In this document: positions 49,240-60,887 of the stretch, one piece after another | How the letters are laid out: the number at the start of each line of letters is the position of its first letter | Numbering within the stretch: position 1 is the first letter of the stretch | Source of the DNA: Oreohelix idahoensis | Taxonomy: Eukaryota; Mollusca; Gastropoda; Stylommatophora; Oreohelicidae | NCBI GenBank assembly: GCA_024509875.1 | Contig: JAMPIV010004905.1 | Location: 661,501-725,500, forward strand | DNA: 64,000 bases | Direction of reading: 5' to 3' | Program-made: the position numbers and the translations under genes | The notes under the pieces: model-generated | Told to the model about the DNA's origin: nothing | What the model saw: the letters and a program-made list of their open reading frames with translations, nothing else | Database searches by the model: none

Positions 49240-52200
49240 CAAACTCACTTTAACAGAAAAACCAAAAATCTGACATTTTCTTGTTGGAGCCTTGAACATC
49301 TTATATGCATTCCTTCCTTTCAGATTTTTATCCAACTCTGCTTTCCATTCATCTGTCATTAAATCTTTAATTAAGCTCTTAATCTCTGATTTACTCATCC
49401 CTACATTAATTAGATTTTTATCAGATCTCCCTTTCTTGGCTTCTTTATCTGCCTTTTCATTTCCTTCTATGCCAACATGTGAAGGTATCCAGGCAATTAA
49501 GACTGAACATCCTCTGGAATTTATATTCCAGAGGATGTTCAGTCTTAATTGCCTAGATAGGAAATATCTCCTCTGCTATATCAGGTCTACTACATTCTCG
49601 TAAGTTTCTAAGTGCTTTAATTGTTGAAAGAGAGTCAGTTAAAACTGTTAATTTTTTGGGAGGGTTATTAGCGAATATTTCTAGTGCTTTTTGTATAGCC
49701 ACCATCTCTGCAGTGAAAATGCATGTATTTTCCGTGATGCTATATTCTTTTGCCATTTTCCATATTGGAATATATATTCCTATCGCCAATTTGCCATCCT
49801 CTCCCTTGGATCCATCTGTGTACACAGTAATGCTGTCTTTTGATATTTGTTGTATATATTTATTGGCGATGTTTTGTAATATTTTCTGTATAATTTGTTT
49901 TCTTAAGTATTTCTGCTAGGTGATAGTCCGTGTCTGGTTTCTTGATCTCCCAGGGCGGAATCACTTGCTTGTATTCACTACTGTTATTAATTGATGTAAT
50001 TAATGTACCCAGATGGACAATTTCCTCCATACACTTCCATCCTGTAGGGTCTCTAGTGGTATTCATTGGCTTGGCCTGAGTTGTTAGTTGGCATCTGGTA
50101 AAAGCTGTATGTGCTGGGTGAGGCTTATCTAACATAACTATGTTCATGTAATTTAAGCATAACTCCTTTCTCCGTAATTCTAAGGGTGTAATTCCTAAAG
50201 CCACCTCTATTGCTCCCATCGATGTTGATCTGATTGCACCAGCTATTGTACAAAAAGCCTGATGCTGAATCCTAATTTAATCTTGTTACTGTGTGCAGCA
50301 GAGTCATATATTATACTTCCATAATCTATATTTCCTCTAATAAAAGATTTCTAAAAAGTGAGCATTGTCTTAGTGTTTGTACCCCATCCATTACCTTTCA
50401 AATCTCTTAATAAGTTAGTCAATCCTCTGCAAGACTGCACTAGTTTATCTATGTGTTTATTCCAATTCATCTCTTGGTCCAATATCATTCCTAGGTATCG
50501 AGTGGTTTGTACTGTATTATTGTTTTGCTCTTGGATATTTATGTCTATAATTTTATTTTTTACAACCCTACCTTTACTGAAGATCATTCCAAATGTTTTA
50601 TTTGTATTAAGCTGAAAACCCCATTTTGTCATACATTTACATACTTTATTTATTTGCTTCTGTAGATGCTTACATTCAATTTTGTTGTTCACACAGTTCT
50701 GATCTACCGTATCATTGTTTACCTGAACAGTGAAATATCTATCTTGCAGTAAACTCTAAATAATGACATATATTTGACCAGATACTCCTATCTTCTTCAT
50801 TTTAAAGAGAGCCCCCTCCCCCTCTCTCCAACATTCATCATAAGCCATAGCTATATCTTCATGTTCCAGTTGAATTATCTGATCCATAATGCATCTGTTC
50901 TTCCTAAATCCTGACTGAGTTTCATTATATAAATTATTCTTTTCCAAATAAAACTAAAATCTATTATTAACTATGGTTTCTAATATTTTTAGATGGGAAG
51001 TTAAAGAAATTGGCCTGTATGAACTGGCATCATGGGCATCTTTTTCTGGTTTTAGTATTGGAATAATTACTGCTGTTTTCCATGTTTTAGGAAGTTTTCC
51101 TGTATTCCAAATTTTGTTAACAAGGGATGTTATAATTTCTATGGTAATTTTTGGTATGTGTTTCAAGATTTCATAGCTCAAGATGTCATGCCCTGCTGAT
51201 GTATTTGTTTTGTACTTTATTGTATTTTCAACTTCTTCCATTGTAATATCTGCATTTAAATATGATAAATGTTCAGTATTATAAAGTACTTCTTTATTTA
51301 CTTTTTTAAGAAGTGTTGCTCTTCTGTTGACTTCAGCCTGTCCTAGATTTTCCTTAGAACTAACTCTATGGTAGTACCTTGCTAGCACCTCTGCTTTCTG
51401 CCAGTCAGTCTCTGCCCTGTCAGGTCTTTTTATATTAAGTATAATGATATGTTTAGTTCTGCCTTTAATGGCTTTTAACTTATTCTACACATCTGTTGTA
51501 GAGTTAGTTGTAGGGTTCAGTGTTTGGTAGAAATTTCAAAAATGATTTTCTTTTGCCTTCAGTATTCTTCTGTTTGATTCATTTCTTATGTTCTTATAAA
51601 TATCTAAATTGTCTTCAGATCTATGCTTTCTATATTCTTGTAGAGCTTGTTTTCTTTGTTTTTGAATTTTTGTACATCTAACTGTCCACATTGGTACTGG
51701 GTTTTTGTTCCAATGGTTCATTCTTTTATGTTTCCTTAATGTGGTGTGGAGCTATATGTTTCAGAATATATGCATTTGGTATATATTTAACAGCTATTAG
51801 TAATATTTCTTTTGTGAGATTATCTGCAAATACATCTATATTTTCATTTTCTATATTATTCTTTTTTATCTCTTCCATTTCTACCAGAAAAGCTACCCAA
51901 TTAGCTTTATTATAGTAAAATTTTGGTTTTTCTACCAGTTTGTTAGGTTTGTAATTATCTTTTAGTGTTATTTCAATGGGTAAATGATCAGAATTTGTAT
52001 CCCAAATAACTTCCCATTTTGCATTAGCAAGATTTGGTGTTACAATGCCAATATCAATGGCTGTGTCTTGCTGATTTGCACAATTCTTAATTCCTGTTAC
52101 TGATCCATCATTCAGTATTATTAGTTCATTGTTTTCAATGAAGTCCAACAGTAGTTTTCCTTAATTTACATTGCCTCCCCAAGCTGTAATATGAGCATTG

Positions 52201-52615
52201 AAATCTCCCACTATGATAGTTCTGTTGTTTATTCTTTTATATATGTCTGAGATATCTTTTTCGTTTATGTTTTCACTTGAACAGTAAAGGTTAAAAATTT
52301 ATATTTCTTGTAACTCAGTAGACAATCTTATAGTTATTTCTTCAAAATTTTCTGTTCTAAATGATTCCCAGTCAGTTATTACATATGTTTTATTAACTAG
52401 AAATGCCACACCTCCTCCTTTTTGAATTTCTGTCCTATCATTTCGAAAGACTTATATGCAGGGTTGGTAAATCGTTGACTCGGATTAAGATTAGTCTCTT
52501 GAATGGCAAATATTACTTTAGATTGTTTATACATGCCTATTAATGCTGGTACATATTTTATGTTGGCACTTCTGCATTTCCACTTTATTATTATAATGTT
52601 CTGTACGTCCATTTT
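49240..52615 (-). pseudogene. RNase H-bearing LINE (I-superfamily type)
   Basis: Minus strand, in order: endonuclease start (IIIIKWKCRSANIKYVPALI, then VIFAIQETNL), endonuclease end (SDHLPIEITL), and RT (LPKTWKTAVIIPILKPEKDA, SYRPISLTSHLKILE, ETQSGFRKNRCIMDQI, RYLGMILDQEMNWNKHID). RNase H follows (YTDGSKGEDGKLAIG, FTAEMVAIQKALEIF, TDSLSTIKALRNL) and ends in AWIPSHVGIEGNEKADKEAK. Several stops and frameshifts break it (for example near 50230, 50950, 51400, 51720 and 52160). The YxDD-containing stretch is not clear, and a 30-bp inverted duplication lies in the RNase H region. Confidence 0.88.
49491..49554. repeat. Perfect 30-bp inverted repeat with 4-base loop
   Basis: 49491-49520 and 49525-49554 are exact reverse complements around TTAT. 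It interrupts the RNase H coding sequence just before the WIPSHVG block, so one arm is an extra inverted copy of coding sequence. Confidence 0.95.
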
Positions 52616-53130
52616 TTAATGGTTAAGTTTGTTATAAATAGTGTTGTATTCTTTTACTCTGAGAAGTGTATAATATATTTATTTATTTGTTAACAACAAA
52701 CGAGAAACTAAAGACATCAGACGTCCGCAAGAAGAACAGTTTACGGAGTTTCTTATTAATCGGTGTGTAGCAAACCACTGTTACCATTGCAGTTTGTTGT
52801 TCATTAACGTATACAAGTCATTAGGTCTGACATCTACAGCTGTTAGTTGTTGAACTGGTAGAACATTGTTGCTGATCTGTGTCGGAGCTGATGGTCTACC
52901 TGGCATTATTAATATTTTTATCTCAAATGCACAAATTGGAAAGTAAAAATTATCAATTTATTCACAACTTTGGAAGAAAAATCACTGTATCGGAATATCG
53001 AAATGATAATGTTACAGCGGGAAAAAACTTGTAATTTTATAATTTTTTCTCCCCTTTTTAGGTCGCCCCTGAACCGGCATTTTTAGATATTTTTTTCCCC
53101 ATTTCATGTCGCCCCTGAACCGGCATTACC
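52616..53130. other. Right inner part of the TIR insertion
   Basis: No gene. Ends with the direct repeat pair around CCCCTGAACCGGCATT before the right terminal inverted repeat. Confidence 0.5.
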
Positions 53131-53207
53131 AAATGAGGCCCTGCAAGGGATATTTTCTAACACAAATCGTATGGATTCATTTGGGACCGCTATTCGGAGG
53201 AAAGCCC

Positions 53208-55186
53208 ATGTTTGGGTCACTGTCATCGGCTTGAAGCAGTGTTGACCCGATGCCCTGACCTGACGCGTCGACCCGTAATACAAAAGGTTTCTTGAGGTCA
53301 GGCAACCTCAAAATGGGGTATGCAGACAACTGTCCTTTCAAAGTGCTGTATGCGAGTTCGCACTTTTGATCCCAAATGACCTTATCAGGACGACCTTTCT
53401 TTGTGAGGTCAGTCAGAGGTGCCGTCAGCCCGTTGAAGTTCTGGATGTATTTCTGATAGTATGCACATAGTGATATGAAGGAACGTACGTCTTTCTTCGT
53501 TCGGGGTCTTTTTGCTGCCACTATTTTCTCCACGTTCTTCTGAACAGGCCAACAACAGCCGTGGGAAATAGTATGCCCCAGGAAGTCTAACTGTTCAAAC
53601 CCGATGAGACATTTGCTAGGTCTGGCTGTGAGACCAGTTTCCTGTAGTCTCCTGAGGAGCATAGCAACCGTAGCAATATGTTCTTCGTAAGTTTCCGATG
53701 CAATTAATATGTCATCCATAAAATTATGGATATGGGGACTTTGCAAGGGTTCTAGAAGCTTCCTCATCATCCTGGTGAACACTCCTGGTGCGTTATGCAA
53801 ACCGAATGGCATCACATTAAATGTGTAATGTCCTTCACTAGTGCTGAAAGCTAACAAGGGTTTAATTTCCTCCTTGACTGGTATTTGATAGTAACCTTTA
53901 CTGAGGTCAATCTTGGAGAAAATCTTTGCCTTGCTAAGCTTGGTGAACAACTCAGAAACAGTTTGGAGAGGTTCGGGCTGGAATTCCGTAGCAGCGTTTA
54001 GCAGCCGGTAATCTATACACAGCCGAACTTCCTTATTGGGCTTCTGCAACAGCACTACACTGGAACTGTAAGGAGATGTAGACTCAATGATAATTCCTGC
54101 CTGACGCAGCTTGTCTATTTCTCCGCGAAGTGCATCAGCTTTAGCGTAAGGGATGGGGTAAACTCTGGTTCGAACAGCGGTCTCGTTTGTTAATTTCGTA
54201 TCAAATTCGATGAGATTTGTTCGACCAAGTACATCCGTTAAGACTGAACTGTACTGTTTTAGTAGAGCCCTGGTTTCTGTTTGTTGTTCTAGTGAGAGAT
54301 TGTCGCCGAAATTGACATCTTTAAAGGATTCTGTGGGTTGCAATGGATACTCCATGCAACCATCAACATCTTCCTCGTCTTCCGTTGCTATGGCGACAGC
54401 CAGGAGATGCTCGGAGGATGGCACCGGTCTCTCCAGATATTTCTTAAGTAGATTTACGTGGAAGACCTTCTCCTTTCCTTTGATGGAGATCTTGTAATTG
54501 GTACGTGAGATCTTTTTAAGGACGGTAAACGGCCCTTGCCATCCCATGCGAAGTTTATTGCTTCCGGTTGGAAGTAGCAACAAAACTTTCTCCCCTGGTT
54601 GTAGTTCTCTCTCTTTTTCAGCTGTGTTGTATCTTTTAGCATGTTTAGCGCGGGCTTTTTTAAGGTTGGTAGTAGCTAGATCCCAACCTAGCTTTAGCCT
54701 TTCCTTGAGCTCAGATACATACTTGCTTGCGGAGACGACTGTCTCGTCAGCCTTTTGGTCTGTCAGGGACCGAAGTAAGGCTTCTAGTGGCCCCTTTATA
54801 GGTCTGCCAAATAAAAGTGTAGCTGGCGCGAATCCCGTAGACGCTTGAGGAGCCTCTCGGTAGGCGAATAAGGCAGCCGATATATATAGGTCCCAGTCTT
54901 CCGGTTTCTCCTGACCCAGCTTACGTAACATAATGGTGAGGGTGCCGTTAAAACGTTCCACGAGCCCATTTCCGGCCGGATGGTAGGGACTGGTGTGGAT
55001 ATGTTTGGCCCTCAAGATCTTAAAGATCTCCTCCATTAACAGGCTACGGAATTGGGATCCATTGTCCGTCAAAACTTGTTGAGGGAATCCCAACCGTGTA
55101 AAGATTTGCACGAGGGCTTCTGCGACATGCTTGGAATTTATGCATGGTAGCGGTACAGCTTCGGTCCACATTGTGCAAGTGTCGAC
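53208..55186 (-). pseudogene. Integrase core, GPY/F module, RT and RNase H start of element 3
   Basis: Minus-strand frame just after a TAA stop: MWTEAVPLP, then integrase Asp in LTDNGSQF and Glu in NGLVERFN (residues 36 and 72 of the frame). WQGPFTVLKKISRTNYKI (GPY/F) follows, then RT with LCIDYRLLNA, KIDLSKGYYQIPV and FMDDILIAS. RNase H begins with LRVDASGQG and is cut at residue NM by the TIR insertion. The remainder is at 37440-37861. Codes for integrase before RT. Confidence 0.93.
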
Positions 55187-55663
55187 TTAGGTCAGGATGA
55201 ACCTGTTCCTTCTTTTGGTCCTTTCCAGGGGTCCAATGATGTCGACAGCAACCCGTTCAAATGGAGTACCCACTATTGGCATTTGCCCCATAGGTACTGG
55301 GGGTGTCAAGTGCTTTGGTGCTACTCGTTGGCACTGGGCGCAGGATTTAACATACCTGGTAATATCAGAGTTCATTCCTGGCCACAAATAGTGGTTTTTT
55401 ATTCGCTCAATAGTGGCGTTTTGTCCCATATGTCCGCTAAAGGGAAGAGAGTGCCCCATTTCTAAGATCTGACTTCTGTACTGCGTCGGTACTAAGAGCT
55501 GGTTATTCCCCGTGTTCGGGTTGCCCGTTCTACGATACAATACGCCATCCTTAGAAAAGATGTATCCGTTGTGTCTGGGGTCCTTAGCCATGGGCAGTCT
55601 TTTAAAGCAGGGCTCCAGAGTAGGGTCCTTTTGTTGCGCCTCATTCAGTTCATTCGGCAACAA
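55187..55663 (-). pseudogene. Integrase N-terminal domain of element 3
   Basis: NELNEAQQKDPTLEPCFKRL, then the HHCC zinc domain (GHSLPFSGH, NHYLWPGMNSDITRYVKSC, CQR), and the first catalytic Asp in FERVAVDIIGPLE. It ends at TAA 55187-55189 between FILT and VDTCTMWTEA. The sister element has the same stop at 63243-63245. Confidence 0.9.
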
Positions 55664-55707
55664 ATTTGGCGCAGGCTCCCTCTCTTTCTTGGCTTGCCCT
55701 CTTGTGG

Positions 55708-57007
55708 TTACGCTGCCACAATCGGCTCCTTTGGTCTCCCAATAAACACATATCTACATCCCAGGATAACTGGGTAGATCGGATCATCCATTATGGCCGC
55801 TTTAATAACACCTCTGACAAAATCAGAGTGTATTTCTACCAGTGCGATAGGAAGCGTCCTGGGTGCATCACTCCTGAAAACTCCACTAAGTTTGACGGTT
55901 TCCTCTGTCTCCTGACCTGGTTTGACTAGGTGTCTAGCAACAATACAACTAAAGCTTAGTCCAGTGTCAAAGAGACAAGTAGTTGAGGTACCATTCAAAA
56001 TTACAGTTCCTCGAGTTGAGGGTCGGTCCCCCTCAGGTTTAGAATCATTGACATTGACTCTACATTTCGAGGCTGTATGCAAACATCTAACGCGGTTAGG
56101 CCCGGTCTGCTTGCGCTGATCAGACGTTCCTGTTGTAGGCGTCTTCCCTTTCCCTTGACCTTGGTGGCCGCGCTGCCACGTAGGCTGTGTGGGTTGATCA
56201 GAATTGTTATTTTCGGAATATCGGGTTTTGTAGAATTTCGATTTTTCCTGGGGAGGTCTCTGGTTATTACTTTCTCGTTGGGTAGAATGCTGACAGGAAT
56301 TGGAAGAATAGGATGACTGTTCTAGATTTTGTTTTCGAGATCGCTCATCTGTGGGTTTACGTTTAGTGCTGGGAAGTTCGGCCATTGCATTGGTATAGCG
56401 TTCGGCCTTATTGAGGATGTCCTCAAGTCTGACTGCGCCCTGTTCCGCCAAAAATCTACGGGTTGCGTTTGACAAAGTTGACTTTATCTGCTCCACAAGA
56501 ACAAGTTCAAGGAGTCCCTCATATGTAAGAGGTAGGTCCGATAATTCGATGCATTTTGTCAAATAGCCCGTGAGACGTGAAGAGAACTGTGGGAAAGTTT
56601 CCGTGCTCTCTTTCCGGCTGTTTCTGAACATTTGCAGAAATTTTCGGGCGGTCATCTCAAACCGTTCTAGTAAGGCCTTCTTTAGCATGTCATAATCATG
56701 TTGGTTGGTTCCCAGCTTCGAGTACACGTCATACGCATTACATTTGAGTGCAGTTGAGAGTTTAAGACTCCAGCGGGAAACTCTCTAACCCATACAGATT
56801 TGCAAGCCGTTCGAATTTTTCAAGGAAGGTGTCAATTTTTTCATTGGGGCTAGGAAACGCCTCTAAAGCAAAGGACATCGCTGTTAATTGGGCAGACTGA
56901 GTGCTGGAGAGATCCATTGACTGAGACTGGGGCGAAGACGGCTCTCCGTTATTCGAAGTAGAGGCGCCCCGACTCTCTAAAGCCTTAAGCCCAGTTCATG
57001 CTGTCTT

Positions 57008-57068
<61 letters not shown>

Positions 57069-57302
57069 GCGAGCTTCCATCTCTGCCTCAATTTTCTTCT
57101 GCTCCAATTGACGATCGTCCGCTTCTTTCTTCCTAGCTTCTGCCCTTTGTTTCTCTTCCTTCCTCTCTGCTTCTGCTCTTTGTTGCTCCGCGTCATATAT
57201 TTCAAGTTCTTGGTTGATAAACAGATTCGCAGCTTCTGTGTCTAGTCCTGCCTCTTTCGCTTCCAGCCTCAGGATGGATCTCATCTTTATCCTCTCTGCC
57301 AT
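55708..57302 (-). pseudogene. Gag and protease of element 3
   Basis: Minus strand from ATG 57302: MAERIKMRSILRLEAKEAGL, a charged coiled coil (AEQQRAEAERKEEKQRAEAR), then an Arg-Glu run from a CT microsatellite. The capsid region follows (EKIDTFLEKFERLANLYGLE; MLKKALLERFEMTARKFLQM; LVLVEQIKSTLSNATRRFLA). The zinc knuckle is degenerate (CLHTASKC). Protease has DTGLSFSCI and PVILGCRYVF, with the stop at 55708-55710. Frame breaks occur near 56990 and 56775. The integrase frame lies one base back (-1) relative to the protease frame. Confidence 0.88.
57010..57066. repeat. (CT)n microsatellite inside gag
   Basis: About 28 CT units, encoding alternating Arg-Glu on the minus strand within the Gag coiled coil. 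Frames on either side disagree, so its length change may have caused a frame break. Confidence 0.95.
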
Positions 57303-58036
57303 TGTCAAAGAATAAGATGTAGTATGACTAGATAATAGTACGAAAGAACAAGAAGGGGAAAGACTCAAAGCCGCTACGAGAAAAAAAAGCACAAAGTATA
57401 AAAAAAATTTACTTGTGTTACCTCCTGTGTTAACTTATCGCCGCTATTATTGTCACTAAGACTTTTAACGCAAGCAACTATGCCAATTAATTGGTAAGTT
57501 ACACTAGAAAAAAATTTACTATTACTAACAGTAGAGAAAGATTTATATTAAAACCATTTAAAAGGGAAAAAAAATAAAAAAATTTTTTTTTTCGTAAATT
57601 TTAATTCTCTAACCACAAACTCCGTCCCTGAAGTCAATTATGAGATGAGACGTAGTTAACTTAATTTTTTAAAAATCAGAACAATCCGTCTTTAGCTTAG
57701 CTCAACTCAAACGCTTCAAAAACCTTTAGTGACTGTAAAACCAGTCACGCGATCCCAGCAAATCCTATAAAGAAAAAAAAAATTATTTTACTCCGCCAGA
57801 GGATAATTTAGCTACCCGAATTTATGATTATCTGTACTTTCTACTGCTGTGGAAAGAAAACAACCCGTAAGTATGCTGTGTGGACGACCCAAATACTAAA
57901 AGGCGTTGTCTAGGGGTGTAATTAATTATTTATTTATTTCCCTAAATCACAAAGACAGATCACTCACACTCTATCTAGTTAGACCCAGACTAGATCAGAC
58001 TCAAAATATCTTTATCCCGGCGAGCCAGCCAAATAT
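57303..58036 (-). other. Leader of element 3 with primer binding site candidate
   Basis: Non-coding. At the LTR edge the minus strand reads ACGACA then ATAT and TTGGCTGGCTCGCCGGGAT (about 58014-58032), the same offset and similar sequence as in element 2. Confidence 0.6.
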
Positions 58037-60847
58037 TGTCGTAAATTTATTTTGAGAGAAAGAGTCTTAGAAATAGTAGTCCGGTTTAGAGTGTAGAATG
58101 ATGATGAAAGGCTCAGTGATAGGAAACGGTTAGCGAGTAAATATGATGTTTCACAGAGTGCTGTCATTGATTACGGAAACAACAATTAATATTCTGTTGT
58201 ACCAACAAACGCCTTTTGGTGTAACGGAACAACGGATAATTTCTTGTTGCCCTAAGACGCCTCAAGGATTAATGGCCATGAACTGCTTTGTCGGTCCATG
58301 GCTAAGGACGGAAGAAATAAGAAACAGAGTGCTGGAGGAGAGTAAAGACAGACTTATTTACGACAAATCGTTTCTCTCATCTTCTCTTCCACTCTCCTGG
58401 TCAAACAATTATTTGCCAGTTTTTAAAGACACACAACTGCGCTCACACCGATTTGGTGCTTCAGACACACAGACGACGTGGATACAACTATCTTAAACAA
58501 ATATGAGGGATTTGGGCCTTGGTAGTCCAACACAGTACTATATATGTTTATGCTGTTTATTAGCATTAAACTCAATCACAACATCCAACAGGTTACATAA
58601 AAATTATCATAAAAACCGAAAAATACAATTAACAAGGTGAGGATGGGGGTAAAGAAGATTGGTATCGACTAAGCCCTTCCCGCTTATTAGACAAAGGTAA
58701 ACCCAGTCCCAATATAGATAGTTATCAGGAACATAGGTAATGTAACCTAACAGTGTAGTTAATTTCTCTGAAAGAGGTGTTACAATATTAGCTATGGTGG
58801 TAGACAAAAAAACTGTTATCCCAATTGTGTCTTCCTTTTACTAAGCAAAGAAAAAAAAAGGGGGGGGGGGACGAAACAGAGTTAACAAATTATCCCACTT
58901 AAAAGAACAATGCCGGGTATACAGAAAAACGTATTACCCGGTAGGCAAGTTAACAAATGGTTTTGCAAAAAATAAATCTCCTGTCATTCATACACGCTGT
59001 GAGGATCCACACTCATATACACCACACACTTACCGATTTCAGCATCATACAGTCCATAGAATTAGGTACACAATAATAAAACTCTTTGCAGGCGAAAACT
59101 GTCTAGTCCTTCTATGTCCCGCCCCAGATAATGCGAGGTTTCACTGAGAGCAAATATTCCCGCTTATCGCTGGACTTGAAGTTCTAAGAGTTCTTGTGTT
59201 TTATTATAAAGAAACGAGTCTATGTGATGGCACTGACGCAGTTCGACATAGGGGTGAAAAATGAGGTGCTGGTATAATCCTTCAGTGCATGATGATAGCC
59301 ACTGACCGGTAAAGTTTTTAATCCAGTGAGGAAAAACTAGGCTCGGTCACAGTCAGGTAAATCGGTATTCTCTCACATTTAGGGCCGTACATAAATTATT
59401 GCTACTGGCACTGTTCATCTTCCAGTTTATCTCACAGATTGAAATTTAAATTTGATGATAATATTTTAAATGTTCTTGGGTAGGCTTTCTTTCATGTAAG
59501 TATGACCGCTAGGCCCCACCGGACCGCCACAAGATTAAATTTAAAAAAAATGTCTCATCAAACTGTCTGGAAGTTTAAGAACCGAGCATGGAAACTCTCT
59601 GTATGATTTATTAAGAATGCTGGGATCGCAAAGGTGATCATTCTGGAGAAAAAGATAGAAAACCCATGACAACCTAATCATACTTCAAAAATCAAATAAT
59701 ATTCTTAACGCGCGATAAATTTACCGTGAAGGCTATATTATATACACTCGCATATTTAATTATGTATTTAAGAAAACACGTCACGAGTCTAATGGTTAAA
59801 ATACACATCAATATATATAGGACTTAACTAAATTTATTAATTATAAATTCCTTCGCGACTTTAAAAGTTACTTTAACATTTAAGCATCTATTATTTTTTT
59901 GGAAATGTTATAATAGATATATCATTAAATTTACCACTGGAACTTTGGGATGAGTTTAATTAAATAGATTTAATAAACACAAAATCCAGTGAAATAAAAT
60001 GAAAGCACTAGAAAACTGATAACTTTAACAAATATATTATACCGTGCACAGAAAAATGAACACTCCAATGGTAGCCACCAATCCCAGATGGAAATCTAGC
60101 AAAACTTCTACGATAGCTAGTGAATCTAAAATCTCTGGCACCTGAATGATAGCATGGCTTTCTACGTGGTCTGTATATATTCAAAATGGAATTAAAGATG
60201 AGGGGGGGCATGAGAAAGTTGACACTTTTCTTGATCTCAGGAGACTTTCGGGGATCTGACCGACAGACTAAAGAGAGATGCCGTCCCCTGGTTTCGTTGC
60301 GTCCGATTCGTCTTCGATTGGTTCAGCGCTTAACATAGAGGTGCGACAATTCCGCCAGGAAAGCTTGCGTCTCGTTTGCGGGACCACTACTGCTTTGATC
60401 TCTCCCGCTCAACGTTCCTGAAACCACTTTCGTGTCTGTTTGATCCTGTTCCGCTCTCTCTGTTTGATGTTGGCAACGCCCCCACCGGCCGGCATTCTGG
60501 CCAAGTTAATGAAAATAACTGCATATGATTGCTCAAGAGATGTCCATGGGCGTGATTTAGCCTCTCCTTAAATCAATGCGATGACCAGAATGGACGGTAG
60601 ATAAGCTGTCCACATAATAATCAGCAAGCGTGTTGCCAATCTGCGTGGAAAGGTTGCATAGCAATGAGGCCAGGTGAAAATAAATTCCCGTTTGACGAAA
60701 GGTTACCATATTCGGGGGCACTGATGTTATCCAAGGGGTCGCTACGAAGGTCGTACTATCTCATCCAACACTTCAGGGGTACCGATGTTATGAGAGGGTT
60801 CTTGCCATCATCCTAACAAATTCAGGACGGATGAGTTGTCTGTCACA
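58037..60847 (-). repeat. LTR b, shared by elements 3 and 4 (2811 bp)
   Basis: It is the 5' LTR of element 3 (followed on the minus strand by its leader and gag) and the 3' LTR of element 4 (preceded by its RNase H and purine tract). Homologous along its whole length to LTR a apart from a 171-bp segment made of a 160-bp insert and one copy of an 11-bp repeat. Confidence 0.92.
58164..58323 (+). mobile_element. 160-bp retroposon E in LTR b with 11-bp target duplication
   Basis: ACAGAGTGCTG occurs at 58153-58163 and 58324-58334 but only once in LTR a (34919-34929). The insert shares TTGTTGCCCTAAGACGCC and ATGGCTAAGGACGGAAGAA with the element at 32290-32420. Confidence 0.8.
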
Positions 60848-60865
60848 ATCGTCTCCTCTTTTGAG
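60848..60865 (-). other. Polypurine tract of element 4
   Basis: Minus strand AAAAGAGGAGACGAT directly before the LTR start TGTGACAG. Confidence 0.7.
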
Positions 60866-60887
60866 ACATGAAAACATATTTTCATGT

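Larger units (their letters stand above)
37862..53207. mobile_element. 15.3-kb insertion with 77-bp terminal inverted repeats
   Basis: Ends 37862-37938 and 53131-53207 are inverted copies with two mismatches, starting GGGCTCTCCTCCGAATAGCG. ATGTTT flanks both ends (37856-37861 and 53208-53213). Reading the termini as GGCT gives an equally good 8-bp duplication CATGTTTG. The uninterrupted target is seen in the sister element near 61264. No transposase of its own was recognised; contents are mainly other mobile elements. 53062-53081 and 53108-53127 are direct repeats (CCCCTGAACCGGCATT core) just inside the right end. Superfamily is unassigned. Confidence 0.85.

Noticed and set aside
37862..53207. 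Maverick/Polinton virus-like element
   Set aside because: Size and a possible 6-bp duplication fit, but no family-B polymerase, retroviral-type integrase, packaging ATPase or capsid gene was seen, and the termini start GGG rather than AG.
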